A DNA stretch of 58,221 nucleotides from Candidatus Zhuqueibacterota bacterium (GTDB lineage Bacteria > Zhuqueibacterota > Zhuqueibacteria > Zhuqueibacterales > Zhuqueibacteraceae), in the NCBI GenBank assembly GCA_022616415.1, contig JAKEEU010000015.1, forward strand, positions 1 through 58,221, in the 5' to 3' direction. The notes below the pieces were generated by a model. It was not told the DNA's origin, made no database searches, and was given only the letters and a program-made list of their open reading frames with translations. The position numbers were made by a program, and so were the translations under genes. Shown here one piece after another: positions 32,413 to 40,426 of the stretch (within the stretch, counting starts at the first letter, position 1; every line of letters starts with the position of its first letter).

Positions 32413-33938
32413 ATGAGAAGAAAATCATTTTCAAGCTGCTTGCGATTTTGCTAACGATGCCGGCGACGGTGAATTTTGCCCAAGAAACCCGCATCCTGAC
32501 GCTGGAAGAAAGCCTCAACATCGCGCTCGGCAAAAGCTACCAAGTCAAGCAGCTCGAGCAGTCGCTCGTCAATTCCAGAATGAGCCTGCAAGCCGCGCGC
32601 GCCAGCTTCAAGAGCAACGGACAGTTGGTCTTTTCGAGCTTGCCGAATTATCAACAAAGCGAGAGGCAAACGCCGTTGCCTGGCGGCGGATTCGCTTTCG
32701 ACCGCCAAAAATTCATGAATCTTCAGACGGAAATTTATGTCAATCAACCCGTGGCGGCAACCGACGGGGTGTTTTCGCTCGTGGGCTCATTGCAGCGGTT
32801 CCAGCAATTTGGCACGTTCGAGGAGGTCGGCTTTAGCTTCGAAACCGGATTGGATACGCTGAGGCGCAAAGACCCTTCGGACTATTCGCCGCAATTGCGC
32901 TTGCAATTTCGTCAGCCGCTGTTTACCATTAATAAATTGAAAACCGGCTATCGCAAAGCAGATCTCAATCTCGAAAACACGCTGCAAACGTACAGCCGCA
33001 GCCAGCTTGACATCATTTATAACGTCACTTCGAATTTTTATAATCTCTTCCGCGCGCAACGGCAGGTGGAAATTGACAGCGCGCAGGTGCAGCAATCCGA
33101 GAATGCGCACCGCCTCGCCAGGCTCAAGCAGCAGGCGGGGTTGTTTCCGGAGCTGGAAGTCCTGCGGCTGGAAGTCGAGGTGGCGAACGCGCGCAACACC
33201 TTGACCAACAGCGAGGCCAATTTAAAAAGAACGGAAGATGCGTTCAAGCTTTCTATCGGCTTGCCGATTGAAGACTTGGTACAAGTTTCAACGGAACTGT
33301 CGTACCGGTCAATTACCATTTCTCTCGACAAAGCCATCGCCGAGGCCTTGCAGCGCCGCACCGAGCTGCGCTCCGACGACATCAGCGTTCAATTGAGCGA
33401 GATCAGCGTGCGAGAAACCGACGCGCAGACGCAAATAACCGGCGAGCTGTTTCTGAGTTATGGCATTTTCAACCGCCGCGACAGGTTTCGCGACGCATTT
33501 CAGGATTTCAGCAACGACCGCCGCGCCACGTTCGGACTCACCGTGCCGCTGTGGGATTGGGGGAAAAACGGCGCCGAAGTGCAAGCTGCGCAAGCTTCAT
33601 TGGAAAGCAACCACTTGACCAGACAAAATCGCGTTGATTTGATCAAACAAGAAATTCGCGATGCCGTGCGCAGCTTGCAATCCGCGCAGCAGCGCTTGGA
33701 AATCACGCAACGCAGCGAGGAGCTGGCGGAGAAGAGCTACAAAATCAGCTTGCTGAAATTTGAGAATGGCGATTTAAGCTCGCAAGACCTGGCGCTGGAA
33801 CAGAACCGCTTGACGCAAGCGCGCACCAATTCGCTCAATGCGATCATCGACTACAAGCAAGCGCTCGCCGACCTGCGCCGCAAAACGCTGTGGGATTTTG
33901 AGAGGGATGAGCCGGTGAGGATCGAAGTACCGAAATGA
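32403..33938 (+). CDS. TolC family outer-membrane efflux protein
   Basis: 511 residues. Signal peptide (to about residue 26, FAQET). The mature part is the duplicated OEP fold: two halves, each with a long coiled hairpin (for example YNVTSNFYNLFRAQRQVEID and LIKQEIRDAVRSLQSAQQRL) and two outer-membrane strands (VFSSLPNYQQ). It forms the trimeric exit duct of tripartite pumps. The GTG start at 32403 is preceded by GAGGAGG and overlaps the hydrolase gene, so the two are coupled. The adaptor gene of the pump is 457 nt downstream, beyond a repeat array, a hairpin and an antisense gene. Confidence 0.9.
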   Translation: MSLNEKKIIFKLLAILLTMPATVNFAQETRILTLEESLNIALGKSYQVKQLEQSLVNSRMSLQAARASFKSNGQLVFSSLPNYQQSERQTPLPGGGFAFDRQKFMNLQTEIYVNQPVAATDGVFSLVGSLQRFQQFGTFEEVGFSFETGLDTLRRKDPSDYSPQLRLQFRQPLFTINKLKTGYRKADLNLENTLQTYSRSQLDIIYNVTSNFYNLFRAQRQVEIDSAQVQQSENAHRLARLKQQAGLFPELEVLRLEVEVANARNTLTNSEANLKRTEDAFKLSIGLPIEDLVQVSTELSYRSITISLDKAIAEALQRRTELRSDDISVQLSEISVRETDAQTQITGELFLSYGIFNRRDRFRDAFQDFSNDRRATFGLTVPLWDWGKNGAEVQAAQASLESNHLTRQNRVDLIKQEIRDAVRSLQSAQQRLEITQRSEELAEKSYKISLLKFENGDLSSQDLALEQNRLTQARTNSLNAIIDYKQALADLRRKTLWDFERDEPVRIEVPK

Positions 33939-33940
33939 TC

Positions 33941-33992
33941 TGGAGTGATGGATCGTTGGAGTATTGGATTGATGGAGTATTGGATTGTTGGG
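33941..33992. repeat. Degenerate TGGATT-type array, single arm
   Basis: TGGAGTGATGGATCG, TTGGAGTATTGGATTG and TGGATTGTTGGG follow the TolC stop by 2 nt. No complementary arm is present before the next hairpin. Confidence 0.8.
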
Positions 33993-34005
33993 TTTAAAAT
34001 GATTT

Positions 34006-34065
34006 CCCAACTGATAGATGAACCCAACGGATTTGCTTTTCAGTTGGGTTCATCTATCAGTTGGG
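34006..34065. repeat. Long perfect hairpin, family A copy 3 (inverted)
   Basis: Arms 34006-34028 and 34043-34065 are perfectly complementary, with a 14-nt loop. The arm is CCCAACTGATAGATG and so on, 22 of 23 identical to copy 1; the single change in each arm keeps the base pair. Read on the minus strand its loop resembles the copy 1 loop. The right arm supplies the last codons and the TGA stop of the antisense DUF433 gene. Confidence 0.9.
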
Positions 34066-34275
34066 GCGAAGAGAGGTTTTCTCGATAGCCAAAGCTGCTT
34101 CGTATCGTATACATGCAAGGATGTCTTCTCGGGTAATGTGTGGATAAGCCTTGAGAATGTTCTCGAAAGTTTCATCGGCGCCTAACAAATCAAGAATGAG
34201 ATGCACGGGAATGCGCGTTCCTTTAATACAAGGTTTCCCATGGCTTATCTTGGGATCGACAGATATTCTATTCAT
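34057..34275 (-). CDS. DUF433 antitoxin-like protein, orphan
   Basis: 72 residues with the DUF433 signature: ISVDPKISHGKPCIKGTRIP, VHLILDLLGADETFENIL, YPHITREDILACIRYEA. DUF433 proteins carry a small winged-helix-like fold and usually precede a DUF5615 PIN-like toxin. No such gene follows: the reading frame ends inside the hairpin at 34006-34065 and then meets TolC head-on. The ATG at 34275 is preferred to the TTG at 34284. It lies antisense between the TolC and adaptor genes of one pump, so it looks inserted. The last residues (LRPN) are encoded by the repeat. Confidence 0.82.
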   Translation of the reverse strand: MNRISVDPKISHGKPCIKGTRIPVHLILDLLGADETFENILKAYPHITREDILACIRYEAALAIEKTSLRPN

Positions 34276-34394
34276 ATCTTGCAACCTTAATTAGTAAGCT
34301 CTCGTTCTTTTCTTCATAATGAATTTGCCAAAAAAATACATAACTTTCAAGTCAATTCTGTACACGCGCATAAAAAAATCTTAATGGAGCTTTC

Positions 34395-35453
34395 ATGACC
34401 GCCAAAATCAGTTGTGCGAGTTTATTTGTCTCTCTCCTGTCGATGTTATTCTTGGCCTGCGACTCCGCCGAAGACAAATCCGCTGCCGACTTGGCCATTC
34501 CGGTGGTGGTGGAAAAAGTCAAGCGCGGGCCGATTGCGTCTTACGTGTCGGCGACCGGCACGTTGCGCGCGCAGCGTGAAGAGCGCGTCGTCGCGGAAGT
34601 TGAAGGCGTGTTGCGCATGGCTAAAAACAACGGTACCGTGCTCGTTGCCGGCGCGAGAGTCCAGGCCGGGCAGCATCTCGCCGAGATCGAGAACCAAGAA
34701 TATCTGCTCAACGTGCGGGTGGAATCGCAAAAACTGGCGATGGAAAATGCCAGTCGTGAATTGCAAAAACAGGAAGCACTTTTTAAAGAAGGCGGGGTCA
34801 CTGAGAAGGAGTTGGAGCTGGCGCGCCGCAATGCACTGGATGCCCGCTTGAATTATGAGGCAGCCCAGATCAAAGTGGACAAGCTGCGTTTGAAAGCGCC
34901 GATTTCCGGCTTCATTGCCAATTTGCAATCCAACGCCGAAGGCACGCGCGTGCCGGTCGGATTTCGGCTTTGCAGCATAATGGATTACAACACGACGGTG
35001 GCGCAAGTGAATCTGCCCAACACCGATCTTGAGCGCGTGCAAATCGGCCAGGAAGTGGTGGTGAGCAATTATGCCATCGCCGATCAAACTTTTCGCGGCC
35101 GCGTGACGGCCATTGATCCGACCATCGATCCGCAAACGCGCACGTTCACTGTCACCATCGAAGCCGCCAACGAGAAATTTTTGTTGCGGCCAGGCATGTT
35201 CGTCAAAGCAGACATCGTCATCGACAATCATGCCAACGCCGTCATCATTCCGAAAACCGCTTTGCAAACGCGCGACAATCGCCCCGTAGCTTTCGTGGTG
35301 GAAGGCGCCAGCGCGGCCTTGCGTGAAGTGTCGACCGGCATCGAAACGCGCGAGGAGGTGGAAATTCTCGAAGGATTGGCCGAAGGCGAGCGTTTGGTTG
35401 TGAAAGGTCACGAGACGCTGCGGGATAAGTCAAAGGTGAGGGTGACGGAGTGA
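34395..35453 (+). CDS. RND efflux periplasmic adaptor (membrane fusion protein), lipoprotein
   Basis: 352 residues. Signal with lipobox LFLAC, so anchored in the inner membrane. Domains in order: barrel-sandwich hybrid strand 1 (ATGTLRAQREERVVAEVEG), alpha-hairpin (about 95-155, ENASRELQKQEALFKEGGVT), second lipoyl half (LRLKAPISGFIANLQSNAEG), beta-barrel (QIGQEVVVSNYAIADQTFRG) and membrane-proximal domain (VIIPKTALQTRDNRPVAFVV). It joins RND pump and TolC. GGAG precedes the ATG. Between it and the RND gene at 36835 lie three antisense accessory genes. Confidence 0.92.
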   Translation: MTAKISCASLFVSLLSMLFLACDSAEDKSAADLAIPVVVEKVKRGPIASYVSATGTLRAQREERVVAEVEGVLRMAKNNGTVLVAGARVQAGQHLAEIENQEYLLNVRVESQKLAMENASRELQKQEALFKEGGVTEKELELARRNALDARLNYEAAQIKVDKLRLKAPISGFIANLQSNAEGTRVPVGFRLCSIMDYNTTVAQVNLPNTDLERVQIGQEVVVSNYAIADQTFRGRVTAIDPTIDPQTRTFTVTIEAANEKFLLRPGMFVKADIVIDNHANAVIIPKTALQTRDNRPVAFVVEGASAALREVSTGIETREEVEILEGLAEGERLVVKGHETLRDKSKVRVTE

Positions 35454-35507
35454 GTGGCGTGTGGCAAAGAGCGAAGGGCGCAATAAGTGCAATTTCAAGA
35501 GTCTCAT

Positions 35508-36194
35508 TCAATCAGTGCTATCACTAAGCATGCGCGCGTGGCTCTCGCTTTCATCTTCGGTAAAAGTCATCAATTTTGAAATCCCAATGTGTTTGGAGTC
35601 AGCGAAATATTGGTAAAAGAACTCATAGAGATCGTCGGTTCTATCCCAGCGATCCCAATTTTCAAATCCATTTGCGGCGACAACGATAACGTCAAAGGCA
35701 TTCGGAACCAAGCTTGGATATACTTCAATATCGGCGATCTCGACTTGCGGATGTTGTTTCGCCCATTCATGAACGGCTTTTTCGATCTTTGTAACAGACG
35801 GACGTCGGATGAATGGGCTTTCTAAAGCCGGTGTAAAAGCGCGGTCGTGAATGCTGCCGTCGGCGCCAAACTCGATGTGATGAACTCTAATCAAATAAGC
35901 ATAGTCCGGTTGTTCCCATTCGTAATTGTCTTTTTCCTCTTCGGTCATGGTGAGCAGCTTGGAAATTCTTACAGCATCTGCATAGCCAAGTTGTTTTCTT
36001 AAAAATTCAGAGAGATTTTTGTATCTGTCAAGTTCTCTCCAATTCTCAAAACCTTGTTTAGCTACGGCGATGACGTGAATATGATCTCCAATCCCGGCAT
36101 TGGCTATTTCAACCTCTGTGAGCTCGACGTTCGGATATTGCTTTGCCCATTCGTAAATGGCCTTGGCGATTTTTTCTATAAGTTTGCGCTTCAT
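35508..36194 (-). CDS. Tandem-domain protein of an uncharacterised GFENW family
   Basis: 228 residues made of two homologous units. Unit 1 (about 1-95): AIYEWAKQYPNVELTEVEIA, VIAVAKQGFENWRELDR, ISKLLTMTEEE. Unit 2 (about 130-220): AVHEWAKQHPQVEIADIEVY, VIVVAANGFENWDRWDR, ISKLMTFTEDE. A linker with IRVHHIEFGADGS joins them. A third copy is the next gene upstream (36215-36520). The predicted fold is alpha/beta; no catalytic motif is obvious. It lies in one minus-strand cluster with a HEPN remnant, inside an efflux operon on the opposite strand. Function unknown. Confidence 0.6.
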   Translation of the reverse strand: MKRKLIEKIAKAIYEWAKQYPNVELTEVEIANAGIGDHIHVIAVAKQGFENWRELDRYKNLSEFLRKQLGYADAVRISKLLTMTEEEKDNYEWEQPDYAYLIRVHHIEFGADGSIHDRAFTPALESPFIRRPSVTKIEKAVHEWAKQHPQVEIADIEVYPSLVPNAFDVIVVAANGFENWDRWDRTDDLYEFFYQYFADSKHIGISKLMTFTEDESESHARMLSDSTD

Positions 36195-36214
36195 TTTACT
36201 GCGCCACAAATATG

Positions 36215-36520
36215 CTAAACAAAAGCTCCGTCGCCGGTGGTTTCGTATTTCTCGTACTGCTCCTCGGTGAAAGCATGAAGGATCGGAATTTTTACAGCGA
36301 TAGCATCACCCAATTGTTTGCCGATAAAATCGGCAATATCGATTTGTCTCGCGATCTTGGGCCAATTCTCGAATCCTTTCTTGGCGACAACGATAACATC
36401 GACGTCATCGTCAAATCCGCTCGGATAAACTTCGACACGCGAGATTTCGACATGAGGATATTGCTTGGCCCAATCGTAAACGGAATTTTTGATTTTTTCG
36501 GCAAGTTCTCGTCGCAACAT
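36215..36520 (-). CDS. Single-domain GFENW-family protein
   Basis: 101 residues, one unit of the family duplicated in the downstream gene: SVYDWAKQYPHVEISRVEVY, DDDVDVIVVAKKGFENWPKI, then IPILHAFTEEQYEKYE. The run DDDVDVIVV superficially resembles the metal-binding strand of minimal nucleotidyltransferases, the usual partners of HEPN proteins, but the preceding Gly-Ser motif is missing, so that is not claimed. The start at 36520 has GAGG 8 nt upstream. The HEPN remnant ends about 10 nt before it, and the next family member starts 20 nt after it. Confidence 0.6.
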   Translation of the reverse strand: MLRRELAEKIKNSVYDWAKQYPHVEISRVEVYPSGFDDDVDVIVVAKKGFENWPKIARQIDIADFIGKQLGDAIAVKIPILHAFTEEQYEKYETTGDGAFV

Positions 36521-36530
36521 AGGAGTGCCT

Positions 36531-36740
36531 CATATGAAAAACTTTGGGCAAATGCTCTACATCCATATTTTTGCAAATGACGATCTTCAATGCCAATTCA
36601 AGCAACATACCCGCGTGCATAACAGCCCCTGCCCATTCTCCGGCGGCGCGCAAAGCTTCGTATTCGCGTTGTCGCAATTGACAGGCTTGACGGAGTGTTG
36701 CAATATCTTCAGCAATTATTTTGTCAGTCAAATCTACCAT
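36531..36740 (-). pseudogene. Truncated HEPN-domain protein
   Basis: About 70 residues of a HEPN-type helical protein: EYEALRAAGEWAGAVMHAGM, LLELALKIVICKNM and LPKVFH. Full-length relatives continue for about 60 more residues after a LPKVFHxH-type motif; here the sequence changes immediately after VFH and runs out of frame into the next gene. Read as a 3' truncation. HEPN proteins are usually RNases of toxin-antitoxin or defence systems, so the downstream GFENW genes may be former partners. Confidence 0.6.
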
Positions 36741-36834
36741 TTGGATACTCGCGCTTTCGTATTTTTAAACTTTTGATTGATACCCAACAATATAGCTAAC
36801 ACTAACAAAATTTTCAAGCGAAAAATCGACACCA

Positions 36835-39800
36835 ATGAACCTCCCCCAATTCTCCGTCCGTTATCCTGTCACTGTCGCGATGCTCATGCTCGCCATCGGC
36901 ATACTCGGCGTTATTTCATTGAACCGGCTCGGCACGGATTTGCTGCCGGCGATTTATAACCCGCGCATTGTGGTGGAGCTGCAATCCGGCGAGCGCTCGC
37001 CGCAGGAAATGGAGCAGCGTTTCGCGCGCCGTCTCGAAGGCGAGTTGGGCACGGTGAGCAAGGTTGTCGACGTGCGCGCGGTTTGCAGTCTCGGGCGCGT
37101 GCTGGCCACGGCGACGTTCAGTTGGGGTACGGACATGGATTTTGCATTGCTTGATGTACAGAAAAAAATCGCCAATTATGAATCCGATCCGGAAGTGAAT
37201 CGCGTCACCATCGCGCGCTACGACCCGCAGGAAGAGCCGATCATGATTTATGCGCTGCAAAGCGGCGGCGAGCACGATCTCGATGAGCTGCGGCGCATCG
37301 CGGAAAATGTGATCAAGCGCGCATTGGAGCGATTGGACGGCGTGGCGCGCGTGCAAATTTATGGCGGCATCAAGCGCGAAGTGCGCGTCGAGCTGAATGA
37401 GTATCTGCTCGAAGCTTATGGCTTGACGCCCACCGACGTCACCGGCAAAATTCGCCAAGCCAACGCCAATGCTTCCGGCGGCAGGTTGGTGCAGCAAGAG
37501 AAAGCTTATCTCATCAAAGGCATCGGCAATTACACCAGCGTCGAAGACGTCGCCGCCACCGTGGTCGGTTATAAATCCGCCGCCAATGGCGCGAGCAACG
37601 ACACCACCGCGCTCGGCGCGCAACAAACGGGGTCGCAATTCGCGCCGGACAAAGTGCCGATTTATTTGTCCGACGTGGCGCAAGTGAGCTACGCGCCGGA
37701 AGAGCGCACCGACGTCGTTCGTCTCAACAGCCAGGAAAGTGTTGGGTTCTACATTTATAAAGAGGCGGAAGACAACACCGTACGCGTGGCCGAGCAGATT
37801 GTAGAGACCATCGCTCGCATGCAGGATGATTCTCCCAGCCTTGAATTTACGCTGGTCTACAGCCAGGCCGCTTTTATCGACAGCGCCATCGGCGAGGTGA
37901 AAGCTTCGGCGATCATCGGCGTGATTCTCGCGGTGTTGATTCTGTACGTTTTTCTCCGCAATCTTGGCGCGACCATCATCATCAGTGTTGCCATTCCGCT
38001 CTCGATTCTCGCGACGTTTACGCTGATGTATTTTCAAAATCTCACGCTCAACATGATGACGCTCGGCGGCCTCGCGTTGGGCGCCGGCATGTTGGTGGAC
38101 AACGCCATCGTGGTGATTGAGAATATTTTTCGCCGCCGCCAGTTGGGTGAAGAATCCGCAGACGCCGCCATTCGCGGCGCCAGCGAGGTCGGGGTGGCGA
38201 TCTTTGCGTCAACCTTGACGACCATCGTTGTCTTTCTGCCGGTCGTTTACGTGCATGGTGTGGCCGCCGAGCTGTTCAAAGATCAGGCGTGGGTGGTGGC
38301 TTACTCTCTGCTCGCTTCGCTCGTGGTGGCCTTTTTGCTGATTCCAACGCTCGCGGCGAGATTGCTTTTCAAGGATACAAAAGTTTTCGAGCAACAGTTT
38401 TTACAATTTGCCTTTTATGAAAAAACTTTGCAATGGGCGATGAATCATCGCAACGCGGTCGTGCTCGCGGCGATTTTTTTGATAGCCGTCGCCGCGGCGC
38501 TCTTGCCGGTCGTCGGCTCCGAATTTGTGCCGCGCAGCGGCGAGAACCAATTGCAAGTCGATATCAATTTGCCGCCGGGCGCGCCGTTGGAAAAAACTTC
38601 CGCCGTGCTCGCCGGCGTCGAGGAACGCACGCGCCAAATTTTAGGCGAGAGGCTCAACAGCTTGTTTTCCACTGTAAACGTCAGCTCGTCGCAAAGTCTC
38701 TTTACCGGCACGGAACAAGGCGAGCATCGCGCTTCCATAACGATCAATCTGGCGCCGGCCATCACACCCGAAACGGCGATCGCAGCTTTGCGCCCGCATT
38801 TGAACTTGCCGGACATCGCCACGACGTTTCGCATTCGCGAGACGAGCTTGCAGCAAACCATCGGCACCGGCAGCGCGCCCATCGTAGTGGAAGTGCGCGG
38901 CAGTGAACTGCCCACGTTACAGGAGACGAGCGCGCGCGTTGCCGAAGCGTTGCGGCAGCTCAATGGCCTGCACAATGTCGAGACGAGTTTTCAGAGCGGC
39001 AGGCCGGAGATCAATCTGCGCATCGACCGCTTGCTCGCCGCCAGTTTGGGTTTGGATGTGCAACAGATCGGCCAGCGCGTCAAAGAACGCCTCGCCGGCG
39101 AAATCGTCTCGGATTTTTACAGCGAGGGTGAAGATCGCAATATTCGCGTCGCTTTCACGCCGGCGACTCTTGCCGAGCTGTCGGACATGCCGATACGCGC
39201 TCCCAACGGCGCGGTGTTGCGTTTGCGCGATATTTCACAGCTCATTTCCGGCGAGGGGCCGAAAGAAATTCAGCGCCACAATCAATCACGCATCGCGCAC
39301 GTAACCGCGCAATTAGAGAAGGGCATGACCTTGAGCCGCGCGGTGGCGGCGGTAGAAAAGACACTCATCAATATTGCGCTGCCGCCGGATTACGAGCTGC
39401 GCTTCGCCGGCGAAGAGGCGTCGCGGGGAGAATCATTCGAGCAAATGAAATTTGCTCTCATCTTGTCGATCGTGCTGGTTTATATGGTGATGGCGGCGTT
39501 GTTCGAAAATTTGCTCCACCCGTTCACGATTTTGCTCACGTTGCCGCTGGCCGGCGCCGGTGTGGTGTTCGCCTTCCTTCTGGTTGGCGAGCCGCTCAGC
39601 GTCATGGCGTACATCGGCGTGATCATGTTGGCCGGCATCGCGGTCAACAACGCGATTGTCTTGGTGGATTACATCAATCGCCTGCGCGCCGCCGGCATGG
39701 CGCGACGCGAGGCAATCCTGCAAGCCGGCCGTGACCGCTTGCGTCCGATTCTTATGACGACCGCCACGACGATTCTGGCGCTCGCGCCGTTGGCCATCGG

Positions 39801-39945
39801 TCTCGGCGAGGGCGCGCGTTTGCGCGCGCCGATGGCGATTGCGGTGATCGGAGGATTGATCACTTCGACGCTGCTAACTTTAGTGGTGATTCCGGTGGTG
39901 TATGAGCTGATTGATGGGGTGAGGGAAGTAAAACGTAATGCGTGA
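36835..39945 (+). CDS. RND efflux pump permease
   Basis: 1036 residues, a normal length for an HAE1-type pump. Twelve membrane helices in the usual 1+5+1+5 pattern with two large periplasmic loops. Helix 4 has GAGMLVDNAIVVIEN, keeping one of the two proton-relay Asp residues (DN instead of DD), and helix 10 has AGIAVNNAIVLVDY; both forms are common in FCB pumps. Porter-domain motifs include WGTDMDFALLDVQKKI. Substrate unknown. It belongs with the adaptor (34395) and TolC (32403), and with the second, fused RND gene at 53289. Confidence 0.93.
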   Translation: MNLPQFSVRYPVTVAMLMLAIGILGVISLNRLGTDLLPAIYNPRIVVELQSGERSPQEMEQRFARRLEGELGTVSKVVDVRAVCSLGRVLATATFSWGTDMDFALLDVQKKIANYESDPEVNRVTIARYDPQEEPIMIYALQSGGEHDLDELRRIAENVIKRALERLDGVARVQIYGGIKREVRVELNEYLLEAYGLTPTDVTGKIRQANANASGGRLVQQEKAYLIKGIGNYTSVEDVAATVVGYKSAANGASNDTTALGAQQTGSQFAPDKVPIYLSDVAQVSYAPEERTDVVRLNSQESVGFYIYKEAEDNTVRVAEQIVETIARMQDDSPSLEFTLVYSQAAFIDSAIGEVKASAIIGVILAVLILYVFLRNLGATIIISVAIPLSILATFTLMYFQNLTLNMMTLGGLALGAGMLVDNAIVVIENIFRRRQLGEESADAAIRGASEVGVAIFASTLTTIVVFLPVVYVHGVAAELFKDQAWVVAYSLLASLVVAFLLIPTLAARLLFKDTKVFEQQFLQFAFYEKTLQWAMNHRNAVVLAAIFLIAVAAALLPVVGSEFVPRSGENQLQVDINLPPGAPLEKTSAVLAGVEERTRQILGERLNSLFSTVNVSSSQSLFTGTEQGEHRASITINLAPAITPETAIAALRPHLNLPDIATTFRIRETSLQQTIGTGSAPIVVEVRGSELPTLQETSARVAEALRQLNGLHNVETSFQSGRPEINLRIDRLLAASLGLDVQQIGQRVKERLAGEIVSDFYSEGEDRNIRVAFTPATLAELSDMPIRAPNGAVLRLRDISQLISGEGPKEIQRHNQSRIAHVTAQLEKGMTLSRAVAAVEKTLINIALPPDYELRFAGEEASRGESFEQMKFALILSIVLVYMVMAALFENLLHPFTILLTLPLAGAGVVFAFLLVGEPLSVMAYIGVIMLAGIAVNNAIVLVDYINRLRAAGMARREAILQAGRDRLRPILMTTATTILALAPLAIGLGEGARLRAPMAIAVIGGLITSTLLTLVVIPVVYELIDGVREVKRNA

Positions 39946-39977
39946 AGCGTAAGCAAATGTAAAAAAGTTATCGGCTG

Positions 39978-40301
39978 TCAGGTGCGATCAAGAAAATTCT
40001 GAACTTCGCGATTCAATTCGCGGTTCAAAAAAATGTTCTTTTGTCCAAGTATTGAGTTTAGCTGTTCTAAAGCCTCGTTGATTTCTTCGGGCGTGTTGCG
40101 AAAATAGGGTATTTTCTTTTTTCCCAGAAAATCGATGAACTCATCATAACTCATGTTCAGCAGCTTGGCGGCCTTGCCGAGGCTGATCTCTTCGTCGAGA
40201 AACAGCCCGAGCACGAAGCTTTGATAACCAAAATCCGAGGGGCTATCAAGATCGTCGATGAGGTCTTTCGGCATGGCAAAACTGACTTCTACGGTTGACA
40301 T
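39978..40301 (-). CDS. UPF0175-family antitoxin, orphan
   Basis: 107 residues. N-terminal strand (VEVSFAMPKDLIDDL), then the UPF0175 helix-turn-helix: FVLGLFLDEEISLGKAAKLL and NMSYDEFIDFLGKKKIPYFR, followed by the TPEE segment and an acidic/basic tail. These proteins normally precede a DUF3368 PIN toxin, as at 22607-23388; here no toxin follows, because the gene ends facing the RND pump gene. GAGG lies about 8 nt before the ATG. It marks the left edge of the 13-kb island inserted between the two RND genes. Confidence 0.82.
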   Translation of the reverse strand: MSTVEVSFAMPKDLIDDLDSPSDFGYQSFVLGLFLDEEISLGKAAKLLNMSYDEFIDFLGKKKIPYFRNTPEEINEALEQLNSILGQKNIFLNRELNREVQNFLDRT

Positions 40302-40426
40302 GGCTGAGCCTCAAATTTGAAGTGTTCTATTGAAATAAGTTTAAGCAATATTGGCGAAAAAAGCAAGCCTGAAAAATGCATTAATTGGGAATCTGCTTTT
40401 TTGAGCCGCGTTAAAAAATAACCGTC

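Noticed and set aside
36215..36520. GFENW protein as a minimal nucleotidyltransferase
   Set aside because: DDDVDVIVV resembles the acidic strand, but the required Gly-Ser motif before it is missing and the two sister domains lack the Asp residues.
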